In this document: piece after piece, positions 1 through 6,982 of the stretch
Layout: the number at the start of each line of letters is the position of its first letter
Numbering within the stretch: position 1 is the stretch's first letter
Position numbers and translations under genes: made by a program
Notes under the pieces: generated by a model
What the model was told of the DNA's origin: nothing
Database searches by the model: none
The model's input: only the letters and a program-made list of their open reading frames with translations
From: Marinosulfonomonas sp.
Lineage (GTDB): Bacteria; Pseudomonadota; Alphaproteobacteria; Rhodobacterales; Rhodobacteraceae
Assembly (NCBI GenBank): GCA_026989405.1
Contig: JALSJL010000298.1
Span: 1 to 15,096, forward strand
DNA: 15,096 bases
Reading direction: 5' to 3'

Positions 1-865
1 CCGACGCCAGAAGAACCGTCGGCGCCACAGCCGGTGCCGCACCCTGTGTCTGTGCGGGCAGTCGGGTGCCTTCGGATGCCGGCCCGCGCACGGCGTCATC
101 CTGCTGCCCGGTGGCTGGCACCTGCGACGGCGTTGCGTCGGGCGCCGTGCCTGGTGGTTGCGGTGTTGCCGTGTCGGGCTGCGGGGCCGCGCCACCGGCG
201 CCCCCCGGCTGGCTCTGTTGCAGCGCGGTGTCCGATGCGGCCAGTTGCCCGGCCGGGGCAACCGCGCCATCGGGCTCTGCCTGCGCAACCTGCGGGGCGG
301 CGGGCGCAACGATCACCGTCTGAGATGACGCCACGGTGGTCTCATCCGCCAGCACGGCCTTCAACGACATGATCCGTGGGGTTTGCGCGGGCGGCAGGTC
401 AAACAGCGACACGAACCCCCCGCTTCGGTCGACCGACACGTCATCGACCGTTTCGCCATCGACGATGATCTGCACGCGAGCGCCGGGCATGGCCCGCCCC
501 GCGACCAGAGCGTTGCCCTTGGGGTCCACGCGCACCAGGTCAAACCGGGGCACCCGCGCATCGGCGGCGCCGGGCGCGGTTTGCGCCGTTGACCGATCAT
601 CTGCCTCGGCCTCGGCTGCCGCTGCATCCGGTGCCACTGCGGCCGCTTCCGTGCCCGTATCCGCACCGGAGGCGCCCTCGGCCGCCGGGTCGACCCTGGG
701 CGCCGGCGCGGCTGTCGTGGTCACCGCCTCTCCGGTCGTGGCCGACAGGTCTGGCGCCGGCGCGCGCCCGCTCTGCGTGGCAAACCACAACGCCCCTGCC
801 AGACCCGCTGCAACAATCGCAGCAAGGGCCTTGCGCCCGATGCCGATTTCTGTCCAACCTGCCAT
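1..865 (-). CDS. Membrane-anchored Ala/Pro-rich protein, N-terminal part (probable LysM-domain protein)
   Basis: A continuous reading frame starts with ATG at 863-865 and runs off the left edge without a stop, giving 288 visible codons. An AAGGGA Shine-Dalgarno lies about 10 nt before the ATG. The N-terminus is a short cytoplasmic stretch, then a hydrophobic segment (about residues 12-28) that should act as a signal anchor. An Ala/Thr/Glu-rich linker follows (about 35-95), then a small beta-rich module (about 100-165) containing FDLVRVDPKGNALVAGRA and QIIVDGETVDDVSVDRSGGF, then another Pro/Gln/Ala-rich low-complexity stretch. This order matches, from my memory of the family, Rhodobacterales proteins annotated as LysM peptidoglycan-binding, whose LysM domain is C-terminal. 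Here that end is outside the window, so the LysM assignment is inference. The protein probably sits in the inner membrane facing the periplasm. It is divergent from the LOG-family gene at 991. Confidence 0.7.
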   Translation of the reverse strand, partial: MAGWTEIGIGRKALAAIVAAGLAGALWFATQSGRAPAPDLSATTGEAVTTTAAPAPRVDPAAEGASGADTGTEAAAVAPDAAAAEAEADDRSTAQTAPGAADARVPRFDLVRVDPKGNALVAGRAMPGARVQIIVDGETVDDVSVDRSGGFVSLFDLPPAQTPRIMSLKAVLADETTVASSQTVIVAPAAPQVAQAEPDGAVAPAGQLAASDTALQQSQPGGAGGAAPQPDTATPQPPGTAPDATPSQVPATGQQDDAVRGPASEGTRLPAQTQGAAPAVAPTVLLAS

Positions 866-908
866 CTCGGTAATCCCTTCGCGCCCCGCTCCGGCGGACA
901 CTTGTGCG

Positions 909-937
909 ACCATAACAACACCGCTACCCGTGGTCAA
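909..937 (-). promoter_or_regulatory. Predicted sigma70-type promoter for the membrane-anchored protein gene
   Basis: On the minus strand, TTGACC (932-937) and TATGGT (909-914) are separated by exactly 17 nt. That is close to consensus for -35 and -10 boxes, and transcription would start about 35-40 nt before the ATG at 865. Tandem 13-bp repeats lie immediately upstream of the -35 box. This is read from the sequence only. Confidence 0.55.
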
Positions 938-940
938 AAC

Positions 941-979
941 CCATGATCACGACCCATGATCACGACCCCAGATCACGAA
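941..979. repeat. Three-copy 13-bp tandem repeat containing TGATCA
   Basis: Two exact copies of CCATGATCACGAC (941-953 and 954-966) are followed by a degenerate third copy (967-979, CCCAGATCACGAA). The full copies contain the palindrome TGATCA. The array lies between two divergent genes, just upstream of the predicted minus-strand promoter, and its last copy abuts the Shine-Dalgarno of the plus-strand gene at 991. It could be a binding site for a regulator or a replication-slippage product. No binding factor is recognised. Confidence 0.75.
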
Positions 980-990
980 AGGAGACTGTC

Positions 991-1557
991 GTGCCCGCCC
1001 TGTATTCCGTCTGCGTATATTGTGGTTCCCGGCCGGGTGCAAATCCGGCCCATGAAGCGGCGGCCCGCGACACCGGCCACCTGATTGCCACCCAGGGCTG
1101 GCGCCTTGTCTATGGTGCCGGAGATGTCGGCCTGATGGGCGCTGTGGCCGGTGCGGCCAAGGCCGCCGGCGGCCAGACCCTGGGGGTCATTCCGACCCAT
1201 CTGATGCAACGCGAAAAGGCCCGGCGTGATCTCGGCCAGCTTGTCGTGACGGAAAACATGCACGAACGCAAAAAGGTCATGTTCATGAACTCCGACGCCA
1301 TCGTCGTCTTGCCCGGCGGCGCCGGTTCGCTTGACGAGTTTTTCGAAGTGCAGACCTGGCGCCAGATCGGGCTGCACGAAAAACCGATCGTCCTGTTCAA
1401 TATCGGCGGGTTCTGGGATCCGCTTCTGGCGCTGCTTGATCATGTGATCGGCGAAGGGTTCGCCGACGCCAGCCTGAAGGGGTTCGTGCAAAGCGTCGAT
1501 GATATCGAACAACTCGCCAACGCCCTGGAAACTGCAAGCAGCGATCGGACCGCCTGA
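991..1557 (+). CDS. LOG family (TIGR00730) Rossmann-fold protein
   Basis: This is a 188-residue protein of the LOG/lysine-decarboxylase-like family. Members cleave cytokinin riboside 5'-monophosphates, or more generally nucleoside monophosphates, to free base and ribose 5-phosphate. Visible family features are an N-terminal SVCVYCGSRPG strand-loop, the nucleotide-binding stretch GAGDVGLMGAVA (about 42-53), MHERKKVMF with the conserved Arg93, and PGGAGSLDE (108-116), equivalent to the catalytic PGGxGTxxE motif. Ser113 replaces the usual Thr, and Glu116 is kept. I chose the GTG at 991 because an AAAGGAG ribosome-binding site lies at 978-984 and because the family's conserved N-terminus starts there. 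An in-frame ATG at 943 would fall inside the tandem repeat. The physiological substrate in bacteria is often unknown. The gene stands alone and is convergent with sodB. Confidence 0.93.
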   Translation: MPALYSVCVYCGSRPGANPAHEAAARDTGHLIATQGWRLVYGAGDVGLMGAVAGAAKAAGGQTLGVIPTHLMQREKARRDLGQLVVTENMHERKKVMFMNSDAIVVLPGGAGSLDEFFEVQTWRQIGLHEKPIVLFNIGGFWDPLLALLDHVIGEGFADASLKGFVQSVDDIEQLANALETASSDRTA

Positions 1558-1669
1558 GCGAAGCCCTTGCAATCTTCGCAGGTCGCTTGCAGGCCGCGGC
1601 CCGGCGCGCGCGGCGGATCAGCCGCACCGCGCCGGCGCGCCCGCAGGCTCATGCAGGCTCGAAAAATGT

Positions 1670-1701
1670 AGGGGCGGCCTTGCTTTTGGCAGGCCGCCCC
1701 T
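1670..1701 (-). terminator. Hairpin terminator between LOG gene and sodB
   Basis: There is a perfect 11-bp inverted repeat, AGGGGCGGCCT (1670-1680) and AGGCCGCCCCT (1691-1701), with a 10-nt loop. On the minus strand the stem is followed after four nt by five T residues, which fits a Rho-independent terminator for sodB. On the plus strand no T-run follows, so it may end the LOG transcript less efficiently. Its position between two convergent stop codons supports the call. Confidence 0.8.
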
Positions 1702-1726
1702 GTTCGGAATCATGCGCGTGGTCGGA

Positions 1727-2335
1727 TCAGGCGGCGCCAAGACGCTCGGCCACGTTTTCCCAATTCACCAGGTTGTCGAGGAAGTTCTGCAGATAGACCG
1801 GGCGCTTGTTTCGGTAGTCGATGTAGTAGGAATGCTCCCACACATCGCAGCCCAGCAGCGCGGTCTGGTTGAAACACAGAGGGTTCACGCCGTTTTCCGT
1901 CTTGGTGATCTTGAGCGTGCCGTCGGTATCGACCACCAGCCAGGCCCAGCCCGAGCCGAACTGGCCCACGCCCGCGGCGACGAATTCTTCCTTGAACTTG
2001 TCGACAGACCCGAAGGCGTCCTTGATCCGCGACTCGACCTCGCCCGGCATGGCCGGTTTTCCCGGCCCCATCATTTCCCAGAACTGGGTGTGGTTCCAGT
2101 GTTGCGATGCGTTGTTGAAAATACCGTTCTGCGCCACGGCGCCGGCCTGGTAGGTGCCGCGGATGATGTCTTCGAGCGGCTTGTTTTCCCACTCGGTCCC
2201 GGCGATCAGCTTGTTGCCGTTGTCGACATAGGCCTTGTGGTGCAGGTCGTGGTGGTATTCCAGCGTCTCGCGCGACATGCCGGCATCTGCCAGTGCGTCA
2301 TGGGCATACGGAAGATCAGGAAGTTCAAAAGCCAT
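1727..2335 (-). CDS. sodB: Superoxide dismutase, Fe type
   Basis: This is a 202-residue cytosolic superoxide dismutase converting superoxide to oxygen and hydrogen peroxide. The opening MAFELPDLPY, the N-terminal helical hairpin and the C-terminal alpha/beta domain are typical, and the length is normal. The four metal ligands are visible: His28 (in EYHHDLHH), His82 (in HWNHTQFW), and Asp164 and His168 (in DVWEHSYY). Gln78, in NNASQHWNH, is at the second-shell position used by iron enzymes, whereas manganese enzymes have Gly there. I therefore call iron, although cambialistic use cannot be excluded. There is no signal peptide. An AGGGGGG ribosome-binding site precedes the ATG. It lies 251 nt downstream of soxG on the same strand. 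Sarcosine oxidase makes hydrogen peroxide, not superoxide, so the proximity is not evidence of a shared job, and a hairpin lies between them. Confidence 0.97.
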   Translation of the reverse strand: MAFELPDLPYAHDALADAGMSRETLEYHHDLHHKAYVDNGNKLIAGTEWENKPLEDIIRGTYQAGAVAQNGIFNNASQHWNHTQFWEMMGPGKPAMPGEVESRIKDAFGSVDKFKEEFVAAGVGQFGSGWAWLVVDTDGTLKITKTENGVNPLCFNQTALLGCDVWEHSYYIDYRNKRPVYLQNFLDNLVNWENVAERLGAA

Positions 2336-2375
2336 CTGTGGGCCCCCCTAGTTCGCGGTTGTGGTTTCTGCCCCT

Positions 2376-2404
2376 TACCTGTGCCGGTTCGCGTCCGCCG
2401 TCAA
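2376..2404 (-). promoter_or_regulatory. Possible sodB promoter
   Basis: On the minus strand a TTGACG -35-like box (2399-2404) lies 17 nt before CAGGTA (2376-2381), about 40 nt upstream of the sodB ATG. The -35 is good but the -10 is poor, so this is tentative. An independent promoter would fit the terminator-like hairpin just upstream at 2423-2444. Confidence 0.3.
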
Positions 2405-2422
2405 GGATTGGTTTGCAAATTG

Positions 2423-2444
2423 CGGCGGCCCCTGCGGGCCGCCG
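2423..2444 (-). terminator. GC-rich hairpin downstream of soxG
   Basis: A perfect 9-bp stem, CGGCGGCCC (2423-2431) with GGGCCGCCG (2436-2444), closes a CTGC loop. On the minus strand it follows the soxG stop and the extragenic motif, and is itself followed by a moderately T-rich stretch (CAATTTGC). It probably ends or attenuates the sox transcript before sodB. The T-run is weak, so it may instead stabilise a 3' end. Confidence 0.5.
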
Positions 2445-2446
2445 AT

Positions 2447-2480
2447 GCCTCCGGCGGGGATATTTTCGAAAAAGAGAAGG
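2447..2480 (-). repeat. Extragenic repeat motif, copy A
   Basis: Plus-strand reading: the 19-nt core GCCTCCGGCGGGGATATTT (2447-2465) is followed by TCGAAAAAGAGAAGG. The same core, followed by a similar CGAAAAAGAAGG, occurs inverted at 11099-11132. In this copy the motif lies between the soxG stop (2587) and the sodB start, and is adjacent to the hairpin at 2423-2444. I recall similar motifs scattered through Rhodobacterales genomes. The rest of the gene-free stretch 2336-2586 shows only the hairpin and the possible sodB promoter. Confidence 0.75.
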
Positions 2481-2586
2481 ATGGGGCCGGCCATCCCTGT
2501 TTGCCAGACATCCACGGGGGGCGAAATGCTCAATCAGGCGCAAGGGGCGGCAGACTGCGCCCGCCATCTGGTGTTCACACGGGTGT

Positions 2587-3123
2587 TCACAAGACCCCGA
2601 CCGCGCTTTCCGGGCGCGCCGCGTTTTCCAGAAGCGCCTGCACGTAGTCGGCAACGGATGCAAAGCAGACCAGCGTCGCCTCATCCCTGCCGCCGGTCCA
2701 GAAAGCCGCCGCCACCTGCGCCAGCCGGGTGCGGCGCAATTCGCCCTCGCCAAAGGCCGCGGGCGACAGATCGGCGGGCGTCAGCTTGGCCAGAACCTCG
2801 CGCCAGCCGCGGCCCCTGATCCGAAAGACCGCCCGCGCATCCGAGACATCGGCTACAAGATGAAAGCTGCCCTGCAGCGCCTTTGACAGCCCCGCGCTTA
2901 CCCCGGCGGCCTCGCCACGCGGGCACAGGATCAGAAGCTCGTCCGGCGACATCCACGCAACCGCCCTGTCATCGTCGCCCAGAATGGCGCGCGGCCCCGG
3001 CACCGGCTGCCCGACCGCCCGCTTCACCGCGCTTGCCAGCGGGCGCGACGCCAGATCGCCGCGCAGGGTGATCATGGCGCGCCCGGTTTCGCGCGATATG
3101 CGCGCCAGTGCCGCATCAGACAT
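2587..3123 (-). CDS. soxG: Sarcosine oxidase gamma subunit
   Basis: This is a 178-residue gamma subunit of heterotetrameric (alpha-beta-gamma-delta) sarcosine oxidase, a cytosolic flavoenzyme oxidatively demethylating sarcosine to glycine. SoxG has a GcvT-like fold, binds no cofactor itself and helps assemble the complex. Visible features are the opening ISRETGRAMITLRGD, the central AVAWMSPDELLILCPRG, the DVSDARAVFRIRGRG segment, and the C-terminal ASVADYVQALLENA helix. The ATG at 3121-3123 overlaps the soxA stop (TGA at 3116-3118) by 8 nt, indicating translational coupling. A start at 3165 would add 14 residues read inside soxA and lacks support. It is the last gene of the sox cluster. Confidence 0.92.
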   Translation of the reverse strand: MSDAALARISRETGRAMITLRGDLASRPLASAVKRAVGQPVPGPRAILGDDDRAVAWMSPDELLILCPRGEAAGVSAGLSKALQGSFHLVADVSDARAVFRIRGRGWREVLAKLTPADLSPAAFGEGELRRTRLAQVAAAFWTGGRDEATLVCFASVADYVQALLENAARPESAVGVL

Positions 3124-6100
3124 TCTGCTTCTCCCCGTCCTTGTCGTAGAACACCGGGTCGACAATACACGCCTGCATCGCCCTGCGTCGCCCGTCGATC
3201 ATCGGAAACTCAAGCACCTCGCCCATGCGTTCCGGCCCGCGCTCGACCAGCCCCAGGGCGATACCGCGCCCGAGCGTTGGCGAGCGGTAGCTCGACGTGA
3301 CCCGCCCGATCGTCCTGCGCTGGCCATGGTCGTTGCGCCCCTCGCCCACGGCATAGGCGCCATCGGGCAGCACGCCGCCATCCAGCGTTTCCAGCCCTAC
3401 CAGGCGCCAGCGGTCGGGGCGCACCATGTCGGCGCGTTGCTGGGCGCGCTTGCCCAGAAAATCGTCTTTTTTCTTCGAAATCGCCCAGCCCAGCCCAAGG
3501 TCTTGCGGAATGACCGTGCCGTCGGTTTCGTCGCCGATCATGATGAAGCCCTTTTCGGCGCGCAGCACATGCAGCGCCTCGGTGCCATAGGGCATGGCGC
3601 CAAAGGCGTCGCCCGCTTTCACCAGCGCTTCCCAGAAGGCCAGCCCCTGCCCGCCCGGCACCGCGATTTCGTAAGAGAGCTCGCCGGAAAACGAGATGCG
3701 GAACACGCGCGCCCTGACCCCGGCGATCTCGCCATCGGCCCAGTGCATGAAGGGCAACGCCTCGGCGCTCAGGTCCATGTCGGTCAGCGTTTCCAGCAGC
3801 TTGCGCGCCTTCGGGCCGACCACGGCGACCTGGGCGAACTGCTCGGTCAGGTTGGCGGTGTAGACCTTCCAGTCCCACCATTCGCATTGCAACCAGTCTT
3901 CCATCCAGCCGTGAATGCGCTCGGCCCCGCCGGTGGTGGTGTGGCACAGCCAGCTGTCCTCATCCAGCCGGGCCACGACGCCGTCATCCATCAGGAAACC
4001 GTTTTCGTCGCACATCAGCCCGTAGCGGCAGCGCCCGACCGGCAGCGTGCTCATCATGTTGGTGTAGAGCATGTCCACGAACCGGCCCGCGTCCGGCCCC
4101 TTGACAAGGATCTTGCCAAGGGTGGATGCGTCAAGCAAACCAACGGCTTCGCGCGCGTTCCTGACTTCCCGGCTGACCGCATCCGACACGCTTTCACCGG
4201 TGCGCGGATAGGCGTAGGGCCGGCGCCACTGTCCGACCGGCTCCCAGGTCGCGCCGTGGGCTTCGTGCCAGCCGTGCATCGGCGTCTTGCGCACCGGCTG
4301 AAACAACTCGCCCCGCGCCTCGCCGGCGATGGACCCCATCGAGATCGGCGTGTAGGGCGGGCGAAACGTCGTGGTGCCCACCTTGGGAATATCGTTGTTC
4401 AGTTCACGCGCAAGCACCGCCAGCCCGTTGATATTACTGAGCTTTCCCTGATCTGTCGCCATCCCGATCGTGGTGTATCGCTTGGTGTGCTCGACGCTCT
4501 CGTAGCCCTCGCGCGCCGCAAGCTGCACGTCGCTGACCTTCACGTCGTTCTGAAAATCGAGCCACATTTTCATGCGCCTGGCATCGCTTGCACCCTCGGG
4601 CATCAGCCAGACGGGCTGCATCGGCTGTGCCGGTTCCGCGGCGGCTTTCGCCACAGCCACCCGGCCCGCCGCCTTGCCGACCGCTTTCAGCGCCGCCCGG
4701 GCACCCGCCACGGCGCTTTCCAACGCCGCGCCGGTGGTCATGGCCCCGTCGGCATTGCCCACGGCAATCACGAAACCCTCGCCGTTGTGATCCAGCGGCG
4801 GGCGCGCCGGGTCGGGCCGGAAATGCGCCTGCGCCTCGTCCCAGTCAAGCTTGCCGCCGCAATGCGACCACAGATGCACGACCGGCGACCAGCCGCCCGA
4901 CATCGCCACCGCCTCGCAGGCGATGGTCTCCAGCACCGCGCCCTCGCCGGCCTGCAGGCAGGTCTCGACCGCCCGCACCCGCTTGCCGCCCCTGACCGCG
5001 GCAATCCCGCGCCCGGCCAGCACCCTGATCCCCAGTTCGCGCGCGCGCTCGGCCAGCGGCCCGGTCGCCTCGGCGCGTGCATCCAGAATGACCGGAACCT
5101 CAAGCCCGGCCTCTTTCAGGGCGATCGCGCTCAGATAGGCGCTGTCGTTGTTGGTCACAACCACCGTCCGGTCGCCGGGCGATACCGCCCAGTTCACCAG
5201 ATAGTCGCGCAGGGCACTGGCCAGCATCACGCCGGGAACATCGTTGCCGGCAAAGGCCAGCGGGCGCTCCAGCGCGCCGGTTGCCGTGATGATGCGGCGC
5301 GCCCGGATCTTCCACAGCCTGTGGCGCGGGCGCGCGTCGCCCGGCGCGTGATCGGCCACACGCTCATACGCCAGCGCAAAGCCGTGGTCGTAAACCCCGG
5401 ACAGCATGCAGCGCGTCCGCAGCGTGACATTCTCCATCTTCTCAAGCGCTTGCACGGCATTGCTGATCCAGTCGTCGGCCGGCTGCCCGTCGATCACGGC
5501 GCCATCCACCGGCGCGCGGCCGCCCCAATGGGCGGTCTGCTCCACCAGCAGCACCCGCGCGCCGGTGCGCCCGGCCACCAGCGCCGCCTGCAGGCCGGCA
5601 ATACCGCCGCCGGCAATCAGCACCTCCACATGCAGGTGAAAATGCTCGTAACTGTCCGCATCCCGGCTGCTGGGCGCGCGCCCCAGCCCGGCCGAGCGCC
5701 GGATCACCGGCTCGAACAGGTGTTTCCAGGCCGCCCGCGGCGCCATGAATGTCTTGTAATAAAACCCGGCCGGCAGAAACCGCGCCAGCTTGTTGTTGAC
5801 CACGCCGATATCGAACTCGAGGCTCGGCCAGTGGTTCTGGCTTTCCGCTTCCAGCCCGTCGAACAGTTCGGTGGTCGTGGCCCGCTGGTTCGGCTCGAAC
5901 CGCGCGCCGCGCCCAAGCCCGACCAGCGCGTTCGGCTCTTCCGCCCCGCTTGCGATCACCCCGCGCGGGCGATGATACTTGAACGAGCGCCCGAGAAGCG
6001 TCTGGCCACTGGCCAGGAGCGCCGAGGCCAGCGTGTCGCCGGCAAATCCGCGAAACCGCAGGTCGTTGAATGTAAACTCCACCGCGCGCGACCGGTCCAG

Positions 6101-6133
6101 CAGCCGACCGCCTTTTGAAAGCCGTGCACTCAT
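3116..6133 (-). CDS. soxA: Sarcosine oxidase alpha subunit
   Basis: This is the 1005-residue large subunit, of normal length for the family. An N-terminal ferredoxin-like domain (about 15-100) contains FTFNDLRFRGFAGDTL but no Fe-S cysteine cluster, which is usual for SoxA. The dinucleotide-binding segment starts at VLIAGGGIAGL (171-181), and the Rossmann region spans to about 600 and binds NAD+. A GcvT-type tetrahydrofolate-binding half follows (about 610-1005), including TFRPPYTPISMGSIAGEA, GLLDASTLGKILVKGPDA and SFSGELSYEIAVP. It accepts the one-carbon unit released at SoxB to give 5,10-methylene-THF. I chose the ATG at 6131-6133, which overlaps the soxD stop as ATGA. An in-frame extension to 6271 would run inside soxD. 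The name is shared with unrelated thiosulfate-oxidation genes. The antisense strand is open for about 1044 codons, which I treat as a GC artefact. Confidence 0.97.
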   Translation of the reverse strand: MSARLSKGGRLLDRSRAVEFTFNDLRFRGFAGDTLASALLASGQTLLGRSFKYHRPRGVIASGAEEPNALVGLGRGARFEPNQRATTTELFDGLEAESQNHWPSLEFDIGVVNNKLARFLPAGFYYKTFMAPRAAWKHLFEPVIRRSAGLGRAPSSRDADSYEHFHLHVEVLIAGGGIAGLQAALVAGRTGARVLLVEQTAHWGGRAPVDGAVIDGQPADDWISNAVQALEKMENVTLRTRCMLSGVYDHGFALAYERVADHAPGDARPRHRLWKIRARRIITATGALERPLAFAGNDVPGVMLASALRDYLVNWAVSPGDRTVVVTNNDSAYLSAIALKEAGLEVPVILDARAEATGPLAERARELGIRVLAGRGIAAVRGGKRVRAVETCLQAGEGAVLETIACEAVAMSGGWSPVVHLWSHCGGKLDWDEAQAHFRPDPARPPLDHNGEGFVIAVGNADGAMTTGAALESAVAGARAALKAVGKAAGRVAVAKAAAEPAQPMQPVWLMPEGASDARRMKMWLDFQNDVKVSDVQLAAREGYESVEHTKRYTTIGMATDQGKLSNINGLAVLARELNNDIPKVGTTTFRPPYTPISMGSIAGEARGELFQPVRKTPMHGWHEAHGATWEPVGQWRRPYAYPRTGESVSDAVSREVRNAREAVGLLDASTLGKILVKGPDAGRFVDMLYTNMMSTLPVGRCRYGLMCDENGFLMDDGVVARLDEDSWLCHTTTGGAERIHGWMEDWLQCEWWDWKVYTANLTEQFAQVAVVGPKARKLLETLTDMDLSAEALPFMHWADGEIAGVRARVFRISFSGELSYEIAVPGGQGLAFWEALVKAGDAFGAMPYGTEALHVLRAEKGFIMIGDETDGTVIPQDLGLGWAISKKKDDFLGKRAQQRADMVRPDRWRLVGLETLDGGVLPDGAYAVGEGRNDHGQRRTIGRVTSSYRSPTLGRGIALGLVERGPERMGEVLEFPMIDGRRRAMQACIVDPVFYDKDGEKQNV

Positions 6134-6453
6134 CCCTGCCACTCCCACCCTGGAACGCGTTTTTTTATCGCCCTGACAATATCTTGCGGTGGCTTCTTCG
6201 TCTGCGCCGGATAGGTCCCGTAGACCTCGAGCGTCACCGTATTGCGCGCGGCCAGAAACCACTTTCCGCACCCATGCGCATGGCGCCAGCGCTCAAGATG
6301 CACCCCCATGGGGTTGGAGCGCTGAAACAGGTAGGCTTCGAAATCCGCATCCGCCGCGCCCGGCCCCTGCCGTTTCAGATGCGCTTCGCCACCCGGCTCA
6401 AGCTCGGTCTCGTCGGCCTCGATACCGCAACAGGGACAGGTCAATATCAACAT
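6130..6453 (-). CDS. soxD: Sarcosine oxidase delta subunit
   Basis: This is a 107-residue zinc-binding small subunit of heterotetrameric sarcosine oxidase, needed for assembly. The sequence opens MLILTCPCCGIEADETEL with Cys6 and Cys9 forming the first half of the zinc site. WRHAHGCGKWF (56-66) supplies Cys62 and probably His58, by spacing with the family's known Cys/Cys/His/Cys site. Cys8 is an extra cysteine at the variable position of CPxCG. The C-terminus GTYPAQTKKPPQDIV and PGWEW is typical. I chose the ATG at 6451-6453 because the conserved N-terminus begins there and a GGAG ribosome-binding site precedes it. The stop overlaps the soxA start by 4 nt. Upstream is a 146-residue membrane-protein ORF instead of soxB, which is the usual neighbour. 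Confidence 0.95.
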   Translation of the reverse strand: MLILTCPCCGIEADETELEPGGEAHLKRQGPGAADADFEAYLFQRSNPMGVHLERWRHAHGCGKWFLAARNTVTLEVYGTYPAQTKKPPQDIVRAIKKRVPGWEWQG

Positions 6454-6487
6454 CAAGACGCTCCGACCATTTGAAATACCCACCGGC

Positions 6488-6928
6488 TCATTGCTGCACC
6501 CAGTTCAGAAAGACATCGCCAAAGCCCCATTGGACAGTCGCAATCGACAGCAGGAAAATGTTGACCGAATTGATCCGGGCCGCATGCTGGCGCAGCGCCT
6601 TCAGGCGCGCTTCTTCCCGGAGATAGTCGATGACATAGCCGTGTTTGGGCATGCTGCGCGGGTCGATGCCCTCCTTGAGAACCTCAAGCTCCAACCCGTA
6701 TTCGCGCAGGATGCGTTCGACGCTTGCCCGGCGCTGCAACTCGACCTGCAGCAGCCGGTCATCAAAAAACAGGATCGCCGAGGCCACACCGATCGAACCA
6801 AAGCGCTGAAACAGGACAGGTGCGCCCAGAAACACCGCAACGATGCTGCCGATCACATAGACCAGCAGCCCGCCACCGGCGACCATGCGTCCAAACCCTC
6901 TTGGCAATATGTCCAGAAACGACCGCAT
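6488..6928 (-). CDS. Hypothetical small membrane protein between soxB and soxD
   Basis: I do not recognise this family. It has 146 residues. A strong hydrophobic helix at about 15-38 follows a basic N-terminus (MRSFLDILPRGFGRMVAGGG), and a short second hydrophobic stretch is at about 43-55. A charged, probably helical or coiled-coil middle (about 57-118, ELQRRASVERILREYGLELEV) follows, then a C-terminal hydrophobic helix (about 121-141) ending in WVQQ. The topology suggests a small inner-membrane protein with a cytosolic helical segment. I chose the ATG at 6926-6928 because AAAGG lies 8 nt before it. The GTG at 6935-6937 would overlap that ribosome-binding site. It ends 34 nt before the soxD ATG on the same strand, so it is probably cotranscribed with soxDAG. 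Its base composition looks less GC-rich than the sox genes. Confidence 0.72.
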   Translation of the reverse strand: MRSFLDILPRGFGRMVAGGGLLVYVIGSIVAVFLGAPVLFQRFGSIGVASAILFFDDRLLQVELQRRASVERILREYGLELEVLKEGIDPRSMPKHGYVIDYLREEARLKALRQHAARINSVNIFLLSIATVQWGFGDVFLNWVQQ

Positions 6929-6963
6929 CACACGCACCTTTCGGCACGCGTGATGCGTGTGAT
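6927..6963 (-). promoter_or_regulatory. Inverted repeat enclosing the ribosome-binding site of the 146-residue membrane protein
   Basis: Arms ATCACACGCA (plus strand 6927-6936) and TGCGTGTGAT (6954-6963) are perfect 10-bp complements with a 17-nt loop. In the minus-strand transcript the loop holds the GAAAGG ribosome-binding site and the 3' arm includes the first two bases of the ATG. It could be a translation-control hairpin or an operator. This is seen in sequence, and the function is inference. Confidence 0.5.
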
Positions 6964-6982
6964 CGTGTCTGGTTCGCCGACC

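Noticed and set aside
336..959. A 207-codon plus-strand ORF opposite the membrane-anchored protein gene
   Set aside because: It is Ala/Ser/Thr-rich, has no recognisable motif, and overlaps a minus-strand frame with a TM anchor, a good ribosome-binding site and a promoter.
2336..2586. A hidden gene between sodB and soxG
   Set aside because: Open frames here are short or run out of neighbouring genes in unlikely frames. The stretch is explained by the promoter, the hairpin and the extragenic motif.
2984..6118. A plus-strand open frame of 1044 codons
   Set aside because: It is antisense to soxA, which has clear family motifs throughout. Long antisense frames are expected in GC-rich coding DNA, and the translation is rich in Arg, His, Pro and Ala without recognisable domains.
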